A stretch of DNA of 53,627 nt from Thermoanaerobaculales bacterium (GCA_029287235.1 JARFRM010000282.1:1-53627), one strand, 5' to 3'; shown: positions 43,548 to 50,719, counted from the stretch's first letter. The notes: generated by a model from the sequence alone, not told the origin. Program-made: numbers and translations.

Positions 43548-44942
43548 TCACTGATACTCCGCGCCGAGAAGAACGCTGACGATGATCGCGCCGACGGCGG
43601 CGGGTGCCGCGAATCGGAGCATGAACCGCCAGATCCCGAAGGACCATCCGAGGCGGCCGTTGCCCTCTTCCAGTTCGTCCCGAGTCTCCTCACGCGTCAG
43701 AATCCACCCGGTGAAGAGGGCGATGAAAAGACCCCCCACGGGGAGGAACCAGTTGCTGGCGAGGTAGTCGAGGGTGCCGAAGACCCCCAATGTCGACGGC
43801 CTTCCGATGGGGTTGAACGACGACAGGGTCTGAACCCCACCGACGCTCAAGGCGGACAGGATCCCGAAGAGCCAGATCGCGACCCCGGTGGTCACCGCGG
43901 CCCGACGTCGATGCCACCCGAGTTCGTCGATGGCGAAGCTCGCCACGACTTCGAGAATGCTGATGGTGCTCGAAAGGGCGGCGAACGACACCAGCAGATA
44001 GAAGAGCCCGCAGATCACGGCACCGCCGGGGAGCTTGAAGAAGATCACCGGGATGGTCGTGAAGAGGATGGTGGAGCTCTTGCTGACCTCGAAGTCGAAG
44101 CTGAAGATGATGGAGAACATGATCAGACACGCCATGATGGCAATGAGCGTGTCGAGGGCACAGATGGTGAGGGTCGAACGGGGGATGGAGTCGCGCCGCC
44201 GCATGTAGCTGCCATAGGTCAACATGGAGCCGAGTCCGAGGCTGAGGGTGAAGAACGAATGTCCCAGAGCCTCGAGCACACTGCTCGCCGAGAGGTCTGC
44301 GAAGTTCGGCCGAAAAAGAAAGCTCAGGGCACGCCCGAACCCCGGTGTGGTGATTGAATAGACGGCTAAGATCATCAGAATGACGAACAGGATGGGCATC
44401 AACAGCTTGGCCGCGCGCTCGATTCCTCTGCCCACCCCGAAAAAGACCACTGCGACGGTCGCGCCCATGAAGAGAGTGTGAAAAAGGACCTGCGCCCCCG
44501 GATTTGCGAGAAAGCTGCCGAAGAAGGCCTCGAGTGATTCCGGGCTGTGGGCGAGCTCGCCCAGAGAGCCGGAGAAGGCCAGGAGGATGTAGCGGATGGT
44601 CCAACCCGCAATCATGCTGTAGTACGAGAGGATGACGAATCCGGCGACGACACCGAGGTAACCGACACCCTTCCACGCTCGGCCCCCGGGCTTTCCTTCG
44701 CTCAGGAGGCCGAACGCACCGACCGGATTCCGTCGGCTTCTGCGACCGAGGATGATTTCGGCGGCCATGATCGGGGCGCCGACAACGGCGATGGCTGCGA
44801 GATAGACGAGGACAAACGCGCCGCCTTGATTCTCGAGGGTGATGTAGGGGAACTTCCAGAGATTACCGAGCCCGATAGCGCTGCCGGCGGCTGCGAGCAC
44901 AAAACCCAGTCGTCCGCTCCACTGTGCCCGTGGTGTCGCCAT
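43548..44942 (-). CDS. Sodium:neurotransmitter symporter (NSS/SNF) family transporter
   Basis: Sodium-driven amino acid or related solute importer of 464 residues with about 11-12 membrane segments. The diagnostic TM1 sequence LAAAGSAIGLGNLWKFPYIT is complete, as are the TM6-like LGHSFFTLSLGLGSMLTYGSY and TM8-like LVSFAALSSTISILEV segments. I start at ATG 44942, preceded by GGGAGG; the longer frame would run through the tRNA-Pro gene. The substrate cannot be told from sequence. Confidence 0.95.
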   Translation of the reverse strand: MATPRAQWSGRLGFVLAAAGSAIGLGNLWKFPYITLENQGGAFVLVYLAAIAVVGAPIMAAEIILGRRSRRNPVGAFGLLSEGKPGGRAWKGVGYLGVVAGFVILSYYSMIAGWTIRYILLAFSGSLGELAHSPESLEAFFGSFLANPGAQVLFHTLFMGATVAVVFFGVGRGIERAAKLLMPILFVILMILAVYSITTPGFGRALSFLFRPNFADLSASSVLEALGHSFFTLSLGLGSMLTYGSYMRRRDSIPRSTLTICALDTLIAIMACLIMFSIIFSFDFEVSKSSTILFTTIPVIFFKLPGGAVICGLFYLLVSFAALSSTISILEVVASFAIDELGWHRRRAAVTTGVAIWLFGILSALSVGGVQTLSSFNPIGRPSTLGVFGTLDYLASNWFLPVGGLFIALFTGWILTREETRDELEEGNGRLGWSFGIWRFMLRFAAPAAVGAIIVSVLLGAEYQ

Positions 44943-44971
44943 GAACCTCCCTCGAGCGTTCTTTGAGGAAA

Positions 44972-45001
44972 ACCGTACCGATACCGCGGGGAACGTGTCA
45001 A
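44972..45001 (-). promoter_or_regulatory. Promoter of the NSS transporter gene
   Basis: On the minus strand TTGACA (45001-44996), 18 bases, TACGGT (44977-44972). Unlike several genes here this one would have a leader of about 22 nt with a Shine-Dalgarno sequence. Confidence 0.6.
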
Positions 45002-45020
45002 ATCCTGCGTCAAAAGACAA

Positions 45021-45049
45021 TTGCGTTTCACGTCGGCTTCGGTTAGACT
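45021..45049 (+). promoter_or_regulatory. Promoter of tRNA-Pro
   Basis: TTGCGT, a 17-base spacer, TAGACT; predicted transcription start about 4 bases before the mature tRNA. The tRNA-Lys promoter at 50679-50707 has the same pattern. Confidence 0.55.
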
Positions 45050-45059
45050 TCCGCCCCGT

Positions 45060-45136
45060 CGGGGCGTAGCTCAGTCTGGTAGAGCGCACGGTTCGGGACC
45101 GTGAGGCCGGTGGTTCAAGTCCACTCGCCCCGACCA
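45060..45136 (+). tRNA. tRNA-Pro (CGG)
   Basis: 77 bases with encoded CCA. Acceptor stem CGGGGCG pairs with CGCCCCG, the D arm begins TAGCTCAG, the anticodon arm is CACGG-TTCGGGA-CCGTG with anticodon CGG, and the T loop is TTCAAGT. Reads CCG codons. Confidence 0.97.
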
Positions 45137-45140
45137 TCAG

Positions 45141-45190
45141 CAATTCCACAGAACGGCACACATGGGTGTGCCGTTCTGTGGAATTGTTTT
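45141..45190 (+). terminator. Long perfect hairpin terminator after tRNA-Pro
   Basis: Arms of 21 bases (45141-45161 and 45166-45186) are exact reverse complements around an ATGG loop, followed by TTTT. It starts 5 bases after the tRNA CCA. The stem is longer than a typical intrinsic terminator, and the TTTT runs into the -35 of the lexA promoter. Confidence 0.9.
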
Positions 45191-45217
45191 GACTTATGCC
45201 TTATTGTCACCTACCAT
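45189..45217 (+). promoter_or_regulatory. Promoter of lexA
   Basis: TTGACT (45189-45194), a 17-base spacer, TACCAT (45212-45217). The -35 overlaps the terminator tail of tRNA-Pro. No clear LexA operator could be assigned from the sequence alone. Confidence 0.65.
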
Positions 45218-45235
45218 GAGATCGGGAGAGCGAAG

Positions 45236-45847
45236 ATGACCTACCTCACCGAGCGCCAACGAGACGTCCTCGCCTTTATCGAGAAAAATCTCGAACAGAG
45301 AGGGGTCGCTCCCACTCTTCGCGAGATCTCAGAGAAGTTCGGGTTTGCCTCCACCGCAAGCGCTCAGAAACACATCGCGTTGCTCGAGAACAAAGGATTC
45401 CTGAGGCGCGAGAAGCACCAGAAACGGGGCTTGGTTCTCGCCCACCGTCCGCCGACCGACGGCCCGTCTGAAATCGAGCTTCCGCTGTTGGGATTGGTCG
45501 CGGCCGGCTCGCCCATCGAATCGATCCCGGACCCCGAGCCCGTTTCGGTGCCGCCGGACTTCGTGCGGGCGGGCGAGAATTTCGTCCTCAAGGTTCGCGG
45601 GGAATCCATGATCGAGGACGGCATTCACGACGGCGATCTGGTGGTTGTGCAATCCACGGCAGAGGCCAACGACGGGGACATGGTGGTGGCCATGGTCGAT
45701 GGCGAGGTCACTCTCAAGAGGATCTTTCGCCAGGCACCGGGCACCATCAAGCTTCAACCGGCCAATTCCGAGATGGCGCCCATCGTGGTCGCTGCCGACT
45801 CCGTCACCGTTCAGGGGATCGTGGTCGGTCTCCTTCGGAGATACTGA
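45236..45847 (+). CDS. lexA: SOS repressor LexA
   Basis: Self-cleaving repressor of the DNA damage response, 203 residues. N-terminal winged helix (LTERQRDVLAFIEKNLEQRG, TLREISEKFGFASTASAQKH), cleavage site Ala-Gly in LVAAGSP (about residues 90-91), catalytic Ser in KVRGESMIEDG and Lys in DGEVTLKRIF. Start ATG 45236 is preceded by GGGAGAG. An in-frame extension upstream would read through the tRNA and hairpin. Confidence 0.97.
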   Translation: MTYLTERQRDVLAFIEKNLEQRGVAPTLREISEKFGFASTASAQKHIALLENKGFLRREKHQKRGLVLAHRPPTDGPSEIELPLLGLVAAGSPIESIPDPEPVSVPPDFVRAGENFVLKVRGESMIEDGIHDGDLVVVQSTAEANDGDMVVAMVDGEVTLKRIFRQAPGTIKLQPANSEMAPIVVAADSVTVQGIVVGLLRRY

Positions 45848-45915
45848 GCCATATCGCGCGCCGCCGCTCTCGCAACGAAAACCGGTGATAACTGCGGGCT
45901 CGGCCGCGCCGTACC

Positions 45916-45944
45916 TTGACTGTGGGAGCCGACTTCGATAGCGT
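45916..45944 (+). promoter_or_regulatory. Promoter of cutA (predicted leaderless)
   Basis: TTGACT (45916-45921), a 17-base spacer, TAGCGT (45939-45944), then GCCGAC and the ATG at 45951. Both hexamers and the spacer are good, and the predicted transcription start falls on the start codon. Confidence 0.6.
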
Positions 45945-45950
45945 GCCGAC

Positions 45951-46304
45951 ATGACGCGTCTCGAAGACATCACTGTGGTCATGACCTCGGTGGGCACCGA
46001 GCAGCAGGCGGTAGAGATCTCCGAGGAGCTCATCGCTCGCCGACTCGCCACCTGCGTCAACATCGTTCCCTGCCTTCGTTCCATCTACCGCTGGAAGGGA
46101 AAAATCTGCGAAGACACCGAGTACCTCCTCTTGATCAAGACGCCGGAACGGCTCTTCGAGCGGGTGTCAAAGGCCATCCGCGAGTTCCATTCCTATGAGT
46201 TGCCGGAAATTCTCGCCCTCCCGGTCTCGACCGCGGAGGAGAGTTTCCACCGATGGATTCTGCAGATGGTCGAACCGGGCGACGACGACGTCGACGACGA
46301 GTGA
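45951..46304 (+). CDS. cutA: CutA1 divalent ion tolerance protein
   Basis: A 117-residue trimeric ferredoxin-like protein. Family sequences: ARRLATCVNIVPCLRSIYRW, KGKICEDTEYLLLIKT and SYELPEILALPV. Its molecular role is still not settled in any organism. It ends in a GTGA overlap with an anti-sigma-type kinase gene, an unusual partner. Confidence 0.95.
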   Translation: MTRLEDITVVMTSVGTEQQAVEISEELIARRLATCVNIVPCLRSIYRWKGKICEDTEYLLLIKTPERLFERVSKAIREFHSYELPEILALPVSTAEESFHRWILQMVEPGDDDVDDE

Positions 46305-46792
46305 GGGCACGCTCGGATCCCTCCCATCCGACTCCGATTCCGGCTGACGGACCGCTTCACGCCCACCTCGTACTGTCGAGTCGATTCGAGAATATCGAGA
46401 TCGCCGAAAGGGCCCTGATTGATCTTTGCGAAGACGCCGGGTTCTCCGGTGACGACAGCTACTGGATTGTGACCGCCCTGCGCGAGGCCACGGCCAACGC
46501 CATACGGCACGGCAACAAGCAGGATCCTGAGAAAACGGTCATCATCGACTTTCGAGTCCACTCCGGGGAGGTGAGAATACGGGTCGAGGACCAGGGGGAG
46601 GGTTTCGATCTCGACACGGTCCCCGATCCCACAGATCCCGGTTATTTGCTGCGACCGAGCGGACGCGGTATCTTCTACATGCGACAATTCATGACCCGTG
46701 TGGAGTTCAGCCGCGCGCCGGGTGGTGGCACGGTGGTCGAGATGACCCGGCGCCTCGGGGCCGAGACAAGGAGTTCAATCAATGAAGAGTGA
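46301..46792 (+). CDS. Serine-kinase-type anti-sigma factor (RsbW/SpoIIAB-like)
   Basis: A 163-residue single-domain GHKL ATPase. N box ALREATANAIRHGNK (about 60-74), G1 VEDQGEGFD and G2 SGRGIFYMRQFM are intact. Such proteins bind a sigma factor or a response partner and phosphorylate a STAS antagonist. Start GTG 46301 overlaps the cutA stop; the first 20 residues are Pro/Asp-rich. The next gene is its likely antagonist. Confidence 0.88.
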   Translation: MRARSDPSHPTPIPADGPLHAHLVLSSRFENIEIAERALIDLCEDAGFSGDDSYWIVTALREATANAIRHGNKQDPEKTVIIDFRVHSGEVRIRVEDQGEGFDLDTVPDPTDPGYLLRPSGRGIFYMRQFMTRVEFSRAPGGGTVVEMTRRLGAETRSSINEE

Positions 46793-47120
46793 GATCCGCG
46801 ATGTCGATGATGTTCGGATCATCGAACTGTCAGGAAAGATCACGATCGGGAGTGGCGATGTCAAACTCCGCGAGCTGGTTGACGGCTCGCTCGAAGAGGG
46901 CCAGAACAACATCCTCATCGATCTGGCGGGTGTGACCGCCATTGATTCGTCGGGCATCGGCGAAATGGTGGCCTGCTACACCACCGTCACCAAGCGGGGC
47001 GGTCAACTCAAACTGCTTCGTCTTTCCCCGAAGATCAACGACATTCTGCACGTGACGCAGCTCATCACCGTTTTCGATGTCTTGGACAACGTTCAGGAGG
47101 GACTTGCCGCCTTCAAGTGA
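46782..47120 (+). CDS. STAS-domain anti-anti-sigma factor
   Basis: A 112-residue STAS protein overlapping the preceding kinase gene by 11 bases. The phosphorylatable Ser is in TAIDSSGIGEMV (about 56-60). Partner switching with the upstream kinase is expected from the gene pair. No matching group 3 sigma factor is adjacent; the ECF pair downstream is on the other strand and belongs to a different type of system. Confidence 0.92.
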   Translation: MKSEIRDVDDVRIIELSGKITIGSGDVKLRELVDGSLEEGQNNILIDLAGVTAIDSSGIGEMVACYTTVTKRGGQLKLLRLSPKINDILHVTQLITVFDVLDNVQEGLAAFK

Positions 47121-47148
47121 GGCTGCGGCCAAGACAGGAGAGACAGCC

Positions 47149-47176
47149 AGGGCGCGGCTGAGGCCGCGCCTTGTGT
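47149..47176. terminator. Hairpin between convergent STAS and anti-sigma genes
   Basis: GGCGCGGC (47151-47158) and GCCGCGCC (47163-47170) form an 8-bp stem with a TGAG loop, extended by a wobble and an A-T pair; a T-rich but not continuous tail (TTGTGT) follows. It lies between two genes that end toward each other and could serve both. Confidence 0.55.
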
Positions 47177-48249
47177 CATGGAGAGCTATCACCAACGACG
47201 ATCTCGGCGAGATGGACACCGTCGCCGACATCGGCGACGATCGAACCGACAAGCGTTTCCGGCTGACAGCCCTCGCCCTGATCACCGGTTTCGTCCCCGA
47301 TCTCACCGAGGACGGGCTCCCACGAAACCACCTCGCCATCGCGCACTTCGATCCGCACCGGCCACACCCCGACCGCACACGCCCCGGTGCTGTCGGACCA
47401 GACCGCGAGCCCATCAACATAGAGCACAACGGGCGCCATCGGCACCTGGCGCCCACCGTCGGCCTTGTCTCGATACGCCTTGCCGGCGTCCGGAGTGCTG
47501 GACTTTCCTTCCCGGTCCTTGTCCGCTTGTGACAGCAGCCGGGCCTCTTGTGGCGCGGTTGACGCGGTCCCCGCCAGGGCTCCGGAATGCGCGCGAGCCG
47601 TCTTCTTCACCGGTGCGGGCCGCGAGGGCAGAACCGTCTTCTCCACGACCTCGCCGTCGGGGGCAGGCGCGTCGCCGGACGATCGAGGGGCTTGATCCGC
47701 GACCACCGCCGACTCGTGCGTAGGCAACGGCCCCATCACCTCGAGAGGAGCCGGCTCGGGAGCGGCGGGGGGCACCGGCTCCTCTTCGAGCAACCGGTCC
47801 GTCGCGCCGAGGGGGCGGCTTTCGTCGGGGTTTGCCGTGGGAAGCGGAGCAAGCTCGAAAATCTCCTCACGTTCCCGAACTGGACTTTCTCGCTGCGGGG
47901 AGGGTCGACTCAGGGTCGGCTCGGGATTCCGCCGGGCCACATCCACCGCCACCGTGACCCCGAGAACCACCACCGCAGCCGCTCCCAGCCAGCGATAGAC
48001 CGGGCGGACCCGCCGCGCCGGAACCGGGGCGCTCCTTCGGAGAGGGTCCATCACCCTGTCCAGAGTTTCCGGTGGCTCCATGCGATCGGCCAGTGCCGCC
48101 ACCGCCTGCCGCAATTCACGACCGGCGGCGATTTCGGCCGCCAGCTCGGCATCGGAGCGTGCTCGCTCGTCGAGACGGGTGGCCTCCGCCTCGTCCAGGT
48201 CGCCGTCGAGGCGGCGGCTCACGAGCTCCCGGAGTGTCTTATCCATCAC
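47176..48249 (-). CDS. Membrane-bound anti-sigma factor of the adjacent ECF sigma factor
   Basis: A 357-residue protein. The N-terminal 80 residues (SRRLDGDLDEAEATRLDERA) resemble the anti-sigma helical fold but lack the His and Cys residues of the zinc-containing ZAS type. One membrane helix covers about 86-102 (YRWLGAAAVVVLGVTVAV). The rest, about 250 residues, is extracytoplasmic, Pro/Glu/Ala-rich, and ends in a compact region with Cys residues near CAVGVWPVRIEVRDGE. It starts with GTG 48249 or ATG 48246, overlapping the sigma gene, so they are made together. Confidence 0.75.
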   Translation of the reverse strand: MMDKTLRELVSRRLDGDLDEAEATRLDERARSDAELAAEIAAGRELRQAVAALADRMEPPETLDRVMDPLRRSAPVPARRVRPVYRWLGAAAVVVLGVTVAVDVARRNPEPTLSRPSPQRESPVREREEIFELAPLPTANPDESRPLGATDRLLEEEPVPPAAPEPAPLEVMGPLPTHESAVVADQAPRSSGDAPAPDGEVVEKTVLPSRPAPVKKTARAHSGALAGTASTAPQEARLLSQADKDREGKSSTPDAGKAYRDKADGGRQVPMAPVVLYVDGLAVWSDSTGACAVGVWPVRIEVRDGEVVSWEPVLGEIGDETGDQGEGCQPETLVGSIVADVGDGVHLAEIVVGDSSP

Positions 48250-48743
48250 AGCCCCACCGCCTTCTTAAGCAGCGCTCTCGCCCGCGCCAGCCGCGACCGA
48301 ACGGTGCCGATGGGAACATCGAGCACCTCCGCGATTTCCGAGTAGTTGAGATCCTCACCATCGCGCAGCCACACGACGATCCGATAGTGTTCGGGAAGTT
48401 CGTCCATGGCCGCGGCGACGCGATCGAGGAGATCCGATGACAACGCCCTTCGTTCCGGACCGGGCGCCGGATCCGGGGTTCGAGCGACGATTTCCTCGGA
48501 CGTGTCAACCACCGCCTTGAGATGCCTCCCGCGCCGTCGGTGAAAGCCACGAAGGTAGTTCCAGGCAATCTGAAACACCCAGGTGGAGAGCTTGGCCTCG
48601 CCGCGGAAACCGGCGAGGCCCCTCCACACCCGAAGAAAGATCTCCTGGCTTGCATCAAAGGCCTCTTCATCGTTCTCGGTCATCCGTCGAGCCAGGCGCC
48701 AGATCGGCCGCCGAAAGCGTTCGTAGATCTCGTCGAATACCAC
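48246..48743 (-). CDS. ECF (group 4) RNA polymerase sigma factor
   Basis: A 165-residue sigma factor with region 2 (FDASQEIFLRVWRGLAGF, STWVFQIAWNYLRGFHRRR) and region 4 (MDELPEHYRIVVWLRDGEDL, YSEIAEVLDVPIGTVRSRLA), without region 3. Start GTG 48743 has no strong Shine-Dalgarno sequence and an in-frame stop just before it. The overlapping gene downstream encodes its probable anti-sigma. Confidence 0.93.
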   Translation of the reverse strand: MVFDEIYERFRRPIWRLARRMTENDEEAFDASQEIFLRVWRGLAGFRGEAKLSTWVFQIAWNYLRGFHRRRGRHLKAVVDTSEEIVARTPDPAPGPERRALSSDLLDRVAAAMDELPEHYRIVVWLRDGEDLNYSEIAEVLDVPIGTVRSRLARARALLKKAVGL

Positions 48744-48977
48744 GTTTCAAGTTTGACATGGTTCCCCGAGCGGGACCCCCCTTTCCTCGACGAGAACCAG
48801 CCGGTCGTAGGTCGTCGGCCGTGAGAACCAAGTCGTTCCATCGTTCTCGGGACAGAATGGCGACTTCGTAGGGATGCTCATTGAAGTCGACGAGACCATC
48901 TCCCGAAAACGAAACCCGTGACTGCATTGTGCGGCCTCAGACTCACGACCCACGCGACCCTCTCAGAGTGTGACCCC

Positions 48978-49403
48978 TCAAACCAGCGGGAGTTCCCGCG
49001 TCTCCTGATCGGTGAGCAGCTCGCGAATCCGGCGTTCGAGCTCACGGGCGACGACCAGGTAGACATCATCGTCCTCGCCGTAGGGATCCCTGACCGACCA
49101 GGATTCGAGCTGTGCTCCCAGGGTTGATGGGAGATAGCTCAGACCGGAGGGGCCGAGCAGTGAAACGATGATGTCGAAGTCTCCGAGGTCGATTTCGTCC
49201 AGCCCCTTTGACTCAAGCCCCCGGGGGTCGTAGCCGAGCGCTTCCAGGGCTTCTGCGGTGGAGGGGACGATTCGTCCGAACGGCATGATGCCGGCGGATG
49301 ACGCCCGCACTCGATCTTCGCCAAGTCCACGGGCGATGGCTTCCGCCATCGGGGAGCGGCAGGTGTTGCCGATGCAGATGAAGAGAATGGAGAGAGTGGC
49401 CAT
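48978..49403 (-). CDS. Low-molecular-weight protein tyrosine phosphatase family protein
   Basis: A 141-residue phosphatase. The P-loop CIGNTCRSPMAEA (about residues 10-22) has the nucleophile Cys and Arg of C-x5-R-S, and the general-acid Asp is in SVRDPYGED (about 110). Arsenate reductases of the same fold need further Cys residues that are not obvious here, so a phosphatase is more likely. Predicted leaderless: TACAAT, 6 nt, ATG. Confidence 0.9.
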   Translation of the reverse strand: MATLSILFICIGNTCRSPMAEAIARGLGEDRVRASSAGIMPFGRIVPSTAEALEALGYDPRGLESKGLDEIDLGDFDIIVSLLGPSGLSYLPSTLGAQLESWSVRDPYGEDDDVYLVVARELERRIRELLTDQETRELPLV

Positions 49404-49409
49404 GGGGGT

Positions 49410-49415
49410 ATTGTA
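49410..49415 (-). promoter_or_regulatory. -10 element of the phosphatase gene (predicted leaderless)
   Basis: TACAAT on the minus strand, then ACCCCC and ATG at 49403. No good -35 was found at normal spacing. Confidence 0.4.
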
Positions 49416-49604
49416 GACCCGGTGGAGCTCCGTCCATTTCTCGATGGTGTGTCGACGTGGGTCGTCAACGGTGGCATAACTGTCAAGTTCTGCGTTCTCG
49501 GGAAACTACCCCGCCGGACTCAACGAGACCCGGCGCCAAGGTCCGTGCCCGTCCGGAAACCGAGGAACGAAGTCCGCCCCGCGCCCACCGCAGACAATGG
49601 CGCA

Positions 49605-49633
49605 TTGACCATCTATCGCCGAGGGGGTAGCCT
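49605..49633 (+). promoter_or_regulatory. Promoter of the uncharacterised gene at 49665
   Basis: TTGACC (49605-49610), a 17-base spacer, TAGCCT (49628-49633). Its position supports the GTG start at 49665, because starts further upstream would lie outside the transcript. Confidence 0.55.
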
Positions 49634-49664
49634 GGGTTCTGCTTTATTGGATGGAGCCGGACCG

Positions 49665-50381
49665 GTGGTGCTGACTGGTTACAACACGGATATCGAACAC
49701 GCTGGTACGACGTATCACGTGCAAACCGAGGACAAAGGGCGTGCCAACCCCGTTGTCGAGAGCCTGGTCTACGCTCGCGGCGAGATCCTGTATTCGAGAC
49801 GGACCTCGTACCACGACCTCGTCAAGGAGAAGGTCGAGAATGATGCCATCGCGGCGCTGATGGAACGGCAGCATCACGCGATTTCCGAGGCCATTCGACG
49901 TGGCCGCCTGGCGGAACTGAACGAGGGTCCGGAGCAGGTCGGCGATGAAGATGACACTCACACTTCACGCGACGACGATGAACTGCCGATCCCCACCGAT
50001 GGCGTCGGAGCCGAAGACGGCGAAGAACCGACCCTCGACCAGGTGATCCTCGATTACCTCGAGGCCCAACGAGGGCGGGCTCATCTCGTCCTCCGCGCGG
50101 TCGGCCGGCACGACTTTACCTATGGGCGCGATGCCGATGTCGAAATCTCCGCGGTGGATTCGCAGTCGAACACGGTTCAGCCCGGCGTCCGGATTACGGT
50201 GCTCTTCAAATCGACGTCGGAACCCCGACGGTTGGTTCTCGCCGAGGGCGAGACCGATGACGAGGGAGTCTTCTGCGCCGCGGCACCGTTGCCGGAATTC
50301 AGTGGTGGGACCTCGGCGGTGATCATCACCGCTGAGTCGGATCTCGGCCAGTCGGAAATCAAACACCTCGTCCACCGGTAG
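49665..50381 (+). CDS. Uncharacterised protein with conserved N-terminal domain and Ig-like end
   Basis: A 238-residue protein with no recognised function. The N terminus has TGYNTDIEHAGTTYHVQTED and PVVESLVYARGEILYSRRTS, which look like a compact conserved beta domain. A helical region (about 55-85) and an acidic linker (about 85-115) follow. Residues about 135-235 are beta-rich (VEISAVDSQSN, VLAEGETDDEGVFCAAAPL) and resemble an Ig-like or carboxypeptidase-regulatory fold. I chose GTG 49665 because GGAG lies 8 nt upstream and a promoter precedes it; the frame is open to 49422. No signal peptide is seen. Confidence 0.75.
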   Translation: MVLTGYNTDIEHAGTTYHVQTEDKGRANPVVESLVYARGEILYSRRTSYHDLVKEKVENDAIAALMERQHHAISEAIRRGRLAELNEGPEQVGDEDDTHTSRDDDELPIPTDGVGAEDGEEPTLDQVILDYLEAQRGRAHLVLRAVGRHDFTYGRDADVEISAVDSQSNTVQPGVRITVLFKSTSEPRRLVLAEGETDDEGVFCAAAPLPEFSGGTSAVIITAESDLGQSEIKHLVHR

Positions 50382-50465
50382 CGCCCAGTTGCCGCCGGCG
50401 GCTGAACGCTGTTTCTCGTTGCTAGGAGCCTGCACCGCATAGAATCGGCGGCGCCTTTCGGGCGG

Positions 50466-50546
50466 CATTTGGACCGTTTTTCGCCTGTTTCTTGGCCCAT
50501 ACCACCAGTATGAACCGGCGAAACAGGTGAAAAACGGCCACAAATG
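50466..50546. repeat. Nested imperfect palindrome, 81 bases
   Basis: CCGTTTTTCGCCTGTTTC (50474-50491) and GAAACAGGTGAAAAACGG (50520-50537) pair over 18 bases with one G-T wobble. Outer CATTTGG and CC-AC-AAATG extend the stem past a bulge. The loop contains a second hairpin, CATAC-CACCA-GTATG. It has no long T-tract beyond the arms. It may be a non-autonomous mobile or dispersed palindromic element, or a structured RNA. Confidence 0.75.
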
Positions 50547-50630
50547 ACGCTCCGAAATCCATCCACCATCTATGCGTTGCAGACTCCAAGTGGTTCGCCA
50601 CCTAACCGGAGAACGAATCTCTGCGATGAC

Positions 50631-50658
50631 GAGTCACGAGCAACGAGTCACGAGCAAC
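50631..50658. repeat. Two tandem copies of GAGTCACGAGCAAC
   Basis: Exact 14-base units at 50631-50644 and 50645-50658. Related text in the opposite orientation lies at about 43463-43490, after the atp terminator. Confidence 0.8.
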
Positions 50659-50678
50659 AGATGGATGGGGCTGAGATC

Positions 50679-50707
50679 TTGCCCCTCGGGCCTTTTTGAG
50701 GTAGAGT
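50679..50707 (+). promoter_or_regulatory. Promoter of the tRNA-Lys/tRNA-Leu unit
   Basis: TTGCCC, a 17-base spacer, TAGAGT; predicted transcription start about 6 bases before tRNA-Lys. It may also serve tig, which follows tRNA-Leu by 14 bases without a terminator. Confidence 0.55.
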
Positions 50708-50719
50708 GCGCGTCGCCGT

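Larger units (their letters stand above)
50382..50719. other. Intergenic region with a palindromic element and short tandem repeat
   Basis: 338 bases with no gene. It contains an 81-base nested inverted repeat (50466-50546), two tandem copies of a 14-base unit (50631-50658) and the tRNA-Lys promoter. Nothing else is recognisable. Confidence 0.7.

Noticed and set aside
45024..45034. parS-like TTTCACGTCGG before tRNA-Pro
   Set aside because: Only the left half of the palindrome matches; the right half is unrelated.
44943..45161. Extended start of the NSS transporter
   Set aside because: The extension is translated from tRNA-Pro and promoter sequence; ATG 44942 has a strong Shine-Dalgarno sequence and the correct family N terminus.
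45141..45186. LexA operator in the hairpin (GAAC and GTTC in the arms)
   Set aside because: The two half-sites are about 17 bases apart and arise from hairpin symmetry; known LexA boxes have 4-base or similar short spacing.
48740..48765. ECF-type promoter (GGAACC, 16 bases, GTGG) before the sigma factor gene
   Set aside because: The -10 would sit on the GTG start codon itself, leaving no room for the start of transcription upstream of translation, and an in-frame stop prevents a different start.
50631..50658. CRISPR array
   Set aside because: Two contiguous 14-base units without spacers, and no cas genes in the window.
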